Shown here in pieces: positions 50,061 to 61,711 of a DNA stretch of 64,000 nt; positions within the stretch are counted from its first letter, which is position 1; every line of letters starts with the position of its first letter. The notes beneath the pieces were generated by a model. That model ran no database searches, was not told where the DNA came from, and saw only the letters and a list, made by a program, of their open reading frames with translations. The translations under genes were made by a program, and so were the position numbers. Source of the stretch: Solen grandis (Eukaryota > Mollusca > Bivalvia > Adapedonta > Solenidae); assembly GCA_021229015.1 (NCBI GenBank), contig CM037784.1:65065223-65129222 (forward strand). The letters run 5' to 3'.

Positions 50061-50116
50061 AGAGAAGAGAGAGAGAGCAAATACAAATAATTTATTCAGA
50101 GAGAGAGAGAGAGCAA
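50032..50116. repeat. (CT)n facing (GA)n
   Basis: A CT run is followed at once by AGAGAGAAGAGAGAGAG and a second GA run, so the strands can fold back on each other. Confidence 0.92.
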
Positions 50117-50446
50117 TATAACGCGAAAGGTTTGACAATGCGGGTTGAGAAGGCATGTAGCTTTAATCATTTTAATGCGACTATCAATGTATTATCATTC
50201 CGAACTCTACAGACATTGCTGTGTTCTAAAACCTATATGATAGCGCACCATATTAAACAATTTCAGATTGGGATTGAGTTCGATAATCCACTTTGATCTT
50301 CAATGTCCTTCCCAAGTAATGCGACTAATTCCTTTATTTTGACATTGGGTACGTTTCGGCTTTAGACTATTGAGCTATTTTTGTTTTTATATACATGTAT
50401 ATTCATTTTGTTTAGTCACACTGACTGTGATTGATGTGTTCATCGT

Positions 50447-51148
50447 CAATATCCTTATCACTTCCTTTATCATCATCGGCATTATCATCATCACCACCAT
50501 CACCATTAACATCATCACCACCATCATCATCACCATTATCATCATCATCATCATCACAACATCATCACAACCATCACCACCATCATCATCACCATTATCA
50601 TCATCACCATCATCATCATCATCATCATCACACCATCACCACCATCACCATCGTCATCATCATCACAATTATCATCACCATCATCATCATTATCATCACC
50701 ATCATCATCATCATCATTATCCTCACCATCATCATCACAATCATCATCACAATCATCATCACAATCATCATCATAACATCATCATCATCATCATCATTAT
50801 CATCATCACCATCATCATCACCATTAACATCACCACCATCATCATCATCACCATCATCATCATCACCATTATCACCACCATCACCATCATCATCACCATT
50901 ATCATCACCATTATTATCATCACCATCATCATCATCATCACCATCATCATCACCATTACCATCACCATCATCATCATCACCATCACAATCACCTTCATCA
51001 CCATCGTCATCACCACAATCATCATCATCATCACCATTATCATCATCACCACCATCACCATCGTCATCATCAATACCATCATCACCATAATCATCATCAT
51101 CATCATCATCACCACCACAACCACCACATCATCATCATCATTATCATC
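50447..51148. repeat. about 700-bp CAT/CAC trinucleotide tract
   Basis: A continuous run of CAT, CAC and CAA triplets, with ATT and TCG variants. Every frame stays open for long stretches (poly-Ile, poly-Ser, poly-His, poly-Met on the other strand). No start context, splice site or domain supports a gene. Confidence 0.97.
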
Positions 51149-53261
51149 ACTGTGGATTGTTAACATCTCTGTCATACTCAGCTGCTATATTCAGTATCTC
51201 TGATGTTTGAATACAGTCCTTTTATATATATTTTAATTAATCATTCTTGAGCATAAGATGCTTTATCTTATTAAGATCTTTATCATTATACATGGATATT
51301 CATATTCCGATGTTACGATATGTAACTCTAAAATGTATTATACGTGAAAAACAGAATATTGAATCATGCAAATACTAGACGTTCCCCACTCTCTCTTGAG
51401 CATTATATCTAAATTGTTTTAAGTATCTTTACACCTGTAAAACATTGTCTCACCACACTGTTTTCATATCCTCACGTGCATTTTGTAATACTCATATAAA
51501 ATTTAAAAAAAAAAGTTCTGTTCTGTCAAGCAATTCTTATGAAAAGTGAAAGTATTTGGTTAATATAAGTTTTGCATACAGGCCTTTTACCGCACGTGGC
51601 ACAGAGCCATCGCATTACTTCATCCGTTACGTCTTAACCTTTCAAATTAAATCAGCACATAGGTAATTATCATTGAAGATAAGAGAAGATTTTATCATCA
51701 TTAATAAGTCCTCCACCACCCGCCAAGAGCTTAAGTGGTATTTCCATATTATTCAGATTGCTCCTGAAAAAGATTCCTGACTGTCCATATATGAAATAAA
51801 CATATAAAGGCATATGGTATACTACTTTAATCTCCACAATTACATACGTTATTTAAAACTACTGATGTGAGCAGTGGGGTTCTTCGTTTCGTTTATACTC
51901 TTGTTAATATCATTACTAAGGCGGTCAAATGGTTAAACGTAACTTACGGTAAGGTATGCACATCGTTGGTTTACAGTCTAGGTTCGGCATTATTCAATAA
52001 AATATTGGCAGACTCCAGCGCAGAAGACTAGTGTCGTATCAATGCGAAATATCCTGCTTTGGAGATTGAAAGATAAAAGTGAGCACCTTTCCCAAATCAT
52101 AAATGTCTTCCTTAAGTTGAAACATTGACACCGGTTTCACGTTTCGTTGCACCGGAGACGACCGGATTATCACGATTGTGACACATTGGTCTCAGTCGGG
52201 GTTTTCCGGAAAATCTCGGCGACAAAAAAAAAAACGCCTTTGGCGTGTTACAAACACGACGGACAAGTCCTTACGTGATGTAAGGTTGTGTCAAGTTTAT
52301 CTCAAGTCTATAATTCATATCTGTAAATCAAACAAATAATGGGTGAAGAAATATAATTGAAATAACTATACAAACTAGATGTACAAACATAATTTTAACA
52401 GTACCGGAAATGTAAGAGCTACCTTAATAATTGTGAGAGAGATTTATTTTTTCCCCTTAAAATCGGAATAAACTAGGATCAAGTGATATTTAAAAGAGTG
52501 TTTTCTAAAGGTCTATATTTAATAAAACTATTCGTCACTGTAAAAATGTACAATAGAAACGACATCCAGGTCAGTTGTTTGTTTATTTGTTTGTTTCTGT
52601 CTGTCTGTCCGTCTTTCCGCCAAATGCATCCGCAAACCAATCAATAGGTCTTCAGCCGTCTGTAAGCATCCGGTTATCAAGGTCTATAGTCACTATAGTC
52701 CAATACCTACACTTACACTGCACGTGCTGGCTGACACTATGAAATTCAATTCACGCTTCCTTTTCGTATTTGCCTGACTCTCCTCCCAATTGTCCTATCC
52801 GCAAAAATGAATGAAAACAAAACCCAAAGCTATGAAAAAAGTAAAAAAGGTAAATCGACTAAAATGTGCTTTCAGTATTTAAATGGTTAAAAAAAAAGGA
52901 AGACAAAAAAACCTTAATTCGCCATGATAAACAAAATCAATATGGCAAACACGGTGATTTTGTAAATATTTACTCAGTGCATTGACCGTCTTGTATTTGT
53001 TGTGTATTGACCACCCGTATTTATGACACGTCTTTAATGACAAAGGGGAGGAAAATGATACCACCCATAAATTGATTAGTTTCTTATTCATTTTATTTTT
53101 CTTTTATCTTCTACAGAGGTCATTCATTGCCTTCTATCATCTTATGTTTCGTCATTACCTGTTCTTGACAACTATGTTTAAACCTACAATGTAATCACAG
53201 GAAATATCAGAATTGCGATGAACACAAACAAAACTGCTGGATCACTTACCGGTAAATCACA

Positions 53262-53263
<2 letters not shown>

Positions 53264-53319
<56 letters not shown>
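53264..53319. repeat. (CT)n microsatellite
   Basis: 56 bases of CT with a single CC interruption. Confidence 0.95.
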
Positions 53320-53323
<4 letters not shown>

Positions 53324-53400
53324 GAACGTGTTCTATTTGTTACCCACAACAATAACTAAAGGAAACCCTTTTTTAAATAATTTAATTCATGTGACATAAT

Positions 53401-53440
53401 TTGTTGTTGTTGTTGTTGTTGTTGCTGCTGCTGCTGCTGC

Positions 53441-53514
<74 letters not shown>
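53401..53514. repeat. compound (TTG)n(CTG)n(TTG)n
   Basis: A TTG run with five CTG units inside it (about 53425-53440). Nearly the same compound structure occurs at 59589-59733. Confidence 0.95.
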
Positions 53515-53515
<1 letters not shown>

Positions 53516-54413
53516 GACAGTAGTCAGAAGTTCGAGATAAAATTACAGATGCTTAGCAAATTCTTTCCAGCATGAAAGTCTAAAATATGTGACCAAAACA
53601 CCTCACCATACAAGTTTGACAATGAACACCTTCTAGTGGCTCCACCTGGCTAGTCTATGGATAAATTTTCACAATATTGAGAACAAAATGCCTTTGTCGG
53701 TCATGGTGGAATCCATTATCAGAACAACTTGTTCTCTTTGGCTATTACAAAAACAAAATCATTTTACATACACAATGAATATGGTGGCAAATACAAGTCG
53801 ATTAAAAACGAAAACATTTTTGAAACATTTTATGAATAAGAATAACAAATTAATGCTAAAACCAACACGTCATTATCAAGCATGTATCATTATTTCGTTC
53901 TCTTACTTCATTGTGTAATTACTTAAAGGAGTTTTTAACACATGATTGTTGATTCAACAGACGTGAACCTTGCTTGCATTTAATGGATTAATACACCGCC
54001 AAACGGTTGCATTGTAGTCATTATGCTTAATAATACCTCGCCTTTGTGCTATATATAGATATAGGTACAGGTCGTTCGGGCATTATTGAAAAGAAATGAT
54101 TCTTTTCGCTGGTGCATAGATCATGGAGATGTGAAGACTTTATTGCATTTAAACCGGGTGCGTTTTTTTATTTAAGTTTAAACCAGCAATGGTGTTTTGA
54201 AGATTCTCGACACGCAATGGGATCAGAATCACAAAGACACTTCCCTCTTTTTGCTGGACCATGTCGCTGATTTCAAATACTTACATTTATCAGTGATATT
54301 TTGATATCAACAAAAATATTTTTATTTATTTTTTAGAATAGCACGTAAGCTGGTGGCCAATAAAATACCCTTAACCACGTGAAGATTATGACGGTGCGTT
54401 GAAAGGGAACAAG

Positions 54414-54437
54414 ATGGCTTGCTTCTGTGATTTGTGA
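54414..54437 (+). promoter_or_regulatory. 7-codon upstream ORF of the Death-domain gene
   Basis: ATGGCTTGC...TGA in a strong context (AAGATGG), ending 52 bases before the main ATG. The surrounding ACAAGATGGC also fits a YY1 site, a frequent promoter element in animals. If transcribed, it should lower translation of the main frame. Whether it is in the mRNA is unknown. Confidence 0.45.
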
Positions 54438-54489
54438 GAGAGCCATCCTCTGAAACTATAAAACTGTGGAAAATACTTACCAAGCAATC

Positions 54490-55690
54490 ATGCCTCCAGC
54501 AACAAGCCTTCAGTTCTACCGGAAACGGCAGTCAACAAACAATTTTTCACTGGAGAGACCAAAGTCACTAGCGGCATTTCGCGACTGTGTCTCCAAGACG
54601 CTTGTCGGAATAGAGAAGCGATTGGAGCTGTTACAGCAATCCTTCTATGGACCCCAGAAAGATGTCGAGCAAGAAATCAAGCAGTGGCTGGGACCATTAG
54701 CTATCGTGCTTAAGCAAAGCAGAGTGAGCGTGTTCCTTTGCAAAACTCAACTAGAGGACATGTATACTAAATATAAGAAATCGGAAGGAGATCCAACGTT
54801 AGTGGTTGATTTTGACAAACCTGCTCTGAAAACAGTGATAGATGTTATTGAGCGAGTATTAGACTATCTCAAGACTGGCTTTGCTGATATCAACAAGGAA
54901 GTGAAGCAACTGGGCGAGTACATGTGGAAATATTGCTTGAGTTTCTCGGACACGGAAGGAGACTCTTACCTGGACACAACTATCAACTATGAAAGACAAA
55001 GACGAGATTTTTATAAAGCTATAAAGTTCAATATAGATGACATTGTGAATATGGCTGAACAGTTTGAAACCAAAGGTATGAGAGTTCAAGATTTGGGATT
55101 AGTTGCTCGAGATCTCGCGGAACGTTGCCAGGTTACGCACGTGCCATTTTTGGTCATTATCCCTCAAGCGTTTGAAAACATTCGAAATGCTATTTCAGGG
55201 TTGCGGAAATGGTTAGATGCGGATGAGGGTTATGCAGAGTTTTTAAAATATGACATTGACGATCTCGAAGGTAAGCGAGAAGCTCAAGAAAAACTAGTGC
55301 GTGATTTACAAAACAGGTGCTCCAACTGTGACCATAAGCTGAAAACAGCAAGAAGACATTATGATGATATAAACACAGAGCTCAAGACTTTGCAGAACAG
55401 AGAGGTTATGCTGACGAAAGAAATTAAAATTTTGGGTGCAAAAAATAAAGATGTTATTGCTGACCTTGAAATAAAGAATTACAGGAAAGACGAACTACAA
55501 TCACATCTGGATGAACTAAGTGACTTCGAATTAGAAAATTATAAACAACTTTTAAAAGAAATCACTTTGTTGAATGAACGCCGTTTAAATATTGAGGAAA
55601 AGTTAGAAGAATTTTCCAAGAAAATGACTTACATAACTGAACGAAAGGAGATTATGGAAAAGCGAGAAAAGGATGTTTCAGATGCTAAAG
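54490..55690 (+). CDS. Death-domain gene exon 1 (coding part)
   Basis: Starts at ATG 54490 (A at -3; in-frame TGA at 54451). An earlier in-frame GTG at 54466 is not needed. Encodes 400 residues, helical then coiled coil, ending [10 protein letters not shown]. Donor AAAG|GTAACA, phase 1. Confidence 0.88.
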
Positions 55691-58600
55691 GTAACATTTA
55701 TAATATCTAAAATTGTTGACTATCATAGTTTGACTCTCAGTTCTAAATAAAATGTCCATATTTATTAGATTGAAACATGAACATGGTGATGTTTCCTTCT
55801 TTTTTTTTTTCTCTTGTAATATGTGTTCCCATTTTATCTCATTAAGTCAATGTAGACATTTAAAGTGCGACGCACTCTAACAATCTATCAATCATTATTT
55901 TACACTAGTCTGTGTTTTACACGTTTACTGAAATAAAATCGAACTATATCTAATTTTAAAAACAATTTATCAATAATAGACCTAGTGAAGTAGCTTTTCT
56001 AGCGATTGTCTTGGCTTAAGCCCCATCACAGTGTTCTAATGAGTTTTGTCTAGCGCAAGCTTTGTCGATGCTTTGGCTGGATCTAAAACAAAGCATACAA
56101 CAAGAACATAGATGTACGCTGTTTTGTTAGAGCAATAAGTTGGTTGTCAATAACACCGTCTAGCCATTTTATTTTAAGGTAATCCATCCATCATTAAGTT
56201 GTGATCATGGTCCATCAAGTGATCATGGGAATATAGAAATATAATTAAATGCAAGCATATATAGACATAGAACAAAACAGCTGAAGTCTTTTTTTAAGCA
56301 TTTGATGGACCTTGATTATAATTTAATGATGGATGGATTACATTAAGTATACTTTGACAATGACAACTACTTGAAAGCTTGAAATCCAACCATTGGAAAT
56401 TCGGTCAATAACGATCAGAAATGATATTTTAAATAATCCTAGATACTCTTGTTTGGAAAGTTGTTCATACAAATAATTGGGAACACGCGATTGTGCATAG
56501 TTTAAAAATATACTGAAAGATTATGTGCATGTTACAATTTATACACATTCTTATATAATGATATCTCATACTTACAATAATGTTATTAAGATTTATATAA
56601 TAAAAGAAAATTCTTATACGTCTTATACTTATACGCTATTATCATAGGAAGAGAAGTGTAGATCATTGTTTGTTTGCTTGCTTGGGTTCAGCTTCCCACC
56701 GACAATATTTCAGTCATAGGGGTACTTTTTATTACACGAAACAGATAAAGCGTTGCCTAACTGTGGTGTCACGCCGTCGCGTCAGAGAATCGAACTAACG
56801 ACTTCCCGTCAGGGGATGGACGCTCTAACCACGCAGCCACCTGGACCGGTCGGAGATATTTGTTACATGTACACTGAAATATAAAATGATAACACTTTTC
56901 TGAAGAGTTCAGAGCATATAACAATAAACACGGTTTTTTGTTGTTGTTTTTTTAAAAAAACATACAAAACTGAAGTATGCTGCAGTAAAAAAAGAAAAAT
57001 TACGTATGTTTCTATACGATTCCATGCTAACTGTAATATTCCGAGGTGTTCCGACTGTATTCATTATTGTATGATCACGTGACACAGTGGAGGGCCGGAA
57101 GATGAAGAAGGAGTTCCGGCGGAGCGAGGTGGAGCTAGAGCGGATCGAGTGCCACCTGGGCCGATTGAAGGAGATCTACCGCTACAAGACCACGCCCGAG
57201 GTGCTGAAGAAAATCTTCCACGGCATGCCGCTCACCGCCCGACATGTGGTCAACAAGGGCAGACGACCCATCGTGGGTAAGGGACTTAAGCTAATTGCAT
57301 TTATGAAATTATAATGGATGGAATATAAGTGAAATTGTGGATGTGGCCGACCGATTAAATTCGATATAGCAGATTCCCTGAATATAGTAATAACGCTTTA
57401 TATGTCATTCGGGCATTTTTTCTTGGGCACTTTTTTGTATGGCTTTCTCAGTGTCTCTACATGTCACACAAAAGACATGTTAAAACGGGTAATAGGTTAT
57501 GGTATACGTTTTTGACATCAAAAAGGGGAAATGGAAATGCCAGTGAGAATTATAAATGTTTGAAGTAGGTCATCCAGTTTTCAATCAATCGGGGTTTATT
57601 TTACTTTGATTATACAACAGAGACTTGCTTCTGTATTAAAGATAATCCTACTATACACATGATATATATATACAGTAGGGTTTTTAATAATGCATTAGTA
57701 AGTTCCTTTGAATATACTGAAGAAAGTTATAATTTGTATTTTGAAGAACTTTTGAACACATTCTATTGTTTGGGATGTCTTTTCTTCGAGAGTGATCAAC
57801 ACATGCATAATTGCTCCATGGCGAATCAACAGATTTTATCGTAGGGTCTGGGAAAAACCAAAACACCTCCAAACTACAAATAAAAGTAACTTTGGCAATA
57901 TAGGGGACTTATCATCCTGCAGTTGCACTCAAAACTTACATTTCATTAGATGCAATACTATTTTCTTTATTGTCGGTATCGATTCAGACAGTAAACTAGA
58001 TAACGTTGATCAGGTAACAAGTGCCTACAGAAAAGTTTATTGACATGTCTAGATACTTTGGGGAATTAGAAAATGACACCTCCAGCACACGAAATATTTG
58101 TGAACCTTTTTATGAGAGGTATACTGACAGGTTTTGTGTGCGGGAACGTGGAAGTCTATCACAGTAACGGTAGTAGAACGTTGCAATGTAGGGTGGTGTA
58201 GTCATCCAATTAATTATACAGCAGGTAAAACTTGGACGACCGCACAAGACGTACGCTGCTCCCGTCCGATCTCTTAAAGATCTCCTTCATGATACCGGGA
58301 ATGGCGGTTAGCAGGAATGTTCGGCACAGATTCAGTCCAATATGTAGTCTAATATATGACCAGCTTAACGATTGGTGTTTAAGTTTTGATATTGGGTTTA
58401 ACGTCCCACCGACAGTATTTCAGTCATTTTGGGTATGTTTTATGAACATGAGACAGATATAGTGCTACTTCACTGTCATATCACGTCAAGTGTCATAGAC
58501 AGGTGATAGGCAAGTGTCATGTTACCTCACACAGTCACATTATCCTGGCGTTGGGCCTTCCAGTTCTGGAACTATCCTTATGTCCTGAACGCCAAGCACA

Positions 58601-59590
58601 AAGGAAATATGTCGCTAACAATTTAACGACTTGGTATGTCCCGGCAGGGGATCGATCTTAAGACTTCCTATTAATGAGACGGACGAGGCAAGTTGTTTTC
58701 CAGTTGAACGTGTATCACTGATCACACATATCAAGGCATTAAACTTTATACATGTTTGTTTGTTGGGTTTAACATCCCACCGACAGAATTTCAGTCAGTT
58801 GGAGACGATATCTACTTGAGACAGATATAGTGCTGCCACACTGCAGTTTCATGCCGTAGACATGTAGCATGATACCACACCCAGTCACATTACCCTGACA
58901 CCGAGCCAACCAGTCCTGCAACTACCCGTATATGTTGAGCGCCATGCAAGGGAGCTATAACAGTACCATTTTTATTACTTTTCTATGTCGCGGCCAAGGA
59001 TCGAAGCCACGACCTCCCGTCCCGAGGCGGACGCTCTAACCACTCGGCCATCGGGGACGGTAAACTTAATACATGTATTTATATCCGATCATAAACATTC
59101 ATGTTTGAAAGTTTGAAAGTTGAAATACAATCACCAACAACATCAACAACAACAAAGTTAACACATATATTTTCATATGTTTGTTCAGATAAGCTGGAGA
59201 GGGCGTGTCGAATGACGGCCTCGAATATAGAGCACGACTGGGCCCGGCTGTACCGAGCCCTGCCCTTCTACCCGCCCCGGGGACAGGAAACCATTGGTAA
59301 CGATATAGACGAGATAGGGAAGGAATACATGCGACAGCTTCCAGACGAAATGTGTCGGTAAGTTTGGAATTGTCAAGGATTAAATTATTAAACCCTAATC
59401 CTATTGCGAATGACTTAATGTAATATTGGCACTCACACCTCAGTAATTCACTCCCACGAGCTTAGTACATTAAAAACAAGGATTATTCGCCTCCTATGTG
59501 TTTATTTCGGATGATAAAATAGATTTTAAGGCTGGCAGTGGTTTATAGTACAATTAATATATAGATAAAGGTAACACACTTGCTCAAATG

Positions 59591-59624
<34 letters not shown>

Positions 59625-59641
59625 GCTGCTGCTGCTGCTGC

Positions 59642-59735
<94 letters not shown>

Positions 59736-61592
59736 CATTTAAAGACATGGTAACAAAACTGAAATAAACAGGGCACCTTGAATACAGGTATTTGTTACCA
59801 CATAAACATCCAAGTTAACCCACTGTAAGCCAACCTGGCAAAATTACATTACTAGTCACAAATTTTATTTAAAATCACGTGGCCATTAACCAACTCATTT
59901 TCAGTTTAAATATATCACAAGATGGTACAAAGTGAGGTATCATTAGCTTGTACACATATCACCCAATATTCCAAACAATATGTCGGTGATCCTAAGTGAC
60001 ACGTGTCACATTTCATTATCACGCCAGTATGTATCAATATTGATTCAAATTAAACAAACTTAAGTGTTTCATTCTGAATAGCGAATCTGAAATTGGCAAG
60101 CGCGGACATAATATATTTTAAAAAATACATGTATGTTCCATTGTATTCTTGAAATTTAAAGGCCCTTCAGCGAATTGACTACTGTCGTCATACATATTCG
60201 TTCATATTTGAATCCTTATTTAAATTTGCAATAAAGATGTTCGCTTTGTCAGGGTATTAATTCACATTCAATAACATATTAAGTTCAATCCCCGCTATTT
60301 TTCTGTGATGCAGTTTCCTGAATCTCGACTTGAAACTGTTAAGTTCACGTTCAGTGTCCCTTGGAAACTGCTGCAAAAGTAGAGTAGTGTTCCTTACAAT
60401 AAAGGACACGGGAATCGCTTCTATTGTGAAAAAAAAAAAAAAAAAAAAAACGGTGGATAAAAGCTCTGCAAAATAGATTAAAAAAGACACATAATTTAAT
60501 TGATATTACACATCAGTGTTAAATACCACAATATTGAAAATAAATAAGGCAATAATTGAATTTCATAGCTTCTTTCTTCAAGCTTTGATATTCTAATAAT
60601 TAACATATCAATATGCTATCAGATTTTAAAGTAACAATTTCGACAGATCTATTCTGAATATTGAACAATGAATACCCTCAGTCTAGTCAATATTTGCGTC
60701 AAGTGAACGATTAAAGGACCGTAAATAATTAATCAAAATGGGTGGCGCTTATTGGATTTATGACAGAGCCCTTCAAAACACACTGGCAATAATAACCATG
60801 TCTGTTAATGGGTAAAATCAGTTATTGTGTCAATGGTCAATTTGATCGATGTTGAGTAAAGATATTGTGCTTCTTTGATTTAAAAATAAGAAGGGAAAAA
60901 AACAGAAAGAAACTGTCCACTCGAATACGCCTCATTTCTGATAGCATTATAGACGAGATGCATCAATCATAATTCACTGCCTGGTTACGATCAATAACGC
61001 AATTAAAGGTCAAACTTATATCATTTACCAAATCTATTATAATTCTTCACAGGTACGCGTGGACAGGGCGCTGATTGGTCACACATTCACACACACTCGA
61101 TACGCTAGTATCACAAAGTTTAAATATACAAGATACAAGATACAAAGCTTTATTTTTCGACGTGTACAATGTACATAGTCAATATAAATAAAGTAACCAA
61201 ATAATCCATTTGGTCACATACAATAAAGACAATTTCTTGTCATAGAGGATGAACCACATAATAGGTAAGCACACACACACACACACACACACACACGCAT
61301 ACACACAAAATATGCATATATTTTAGTTGTTGTTTTTCTTCCTTTTTTCTTTTTTTCAAAAAATATTTTTATGGCTTTTAAGTACAGATTTGTGATAATC
61401 TACAAGTACATTCGATCGTAATCACAAAGATTAACTTGTTATTTAAGATATATGTAGTAATAATGAACTGAACAAAATTGTTCTCTTAAATGCATGTTAG
61501 CAAAATTGTATGTACCATGGAGGTTCCCTTGTCAAGAAACAAGGAAATTATACGACAGAATTAAATAAAATGCATATCAACATATTATTAAA

Positions 61593-61631
<39 letters not shown>

Positions 61632-61656
61632 CATATATATATACACACACATATAT

Positions 61657-61711
<55 letters not shown>

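Larger units (their letters stand above)
48925..54413. other. non-coding stretch with many simple repeats
   Basis: No gene recognised apart from simple repeats listed separately (poly-C, CT/GA, CAT/CAC, CT, TTG). The last few hundred bases should contain the Death-domain gene promoter. Confidence 0.5.

Noticed and set aside
50370..51203. 277-codon open frame rich in Ile, Thr and His
   Set aside because: Produced by the CAT/CAC tract. Three frames are open over the same bases with no domain.
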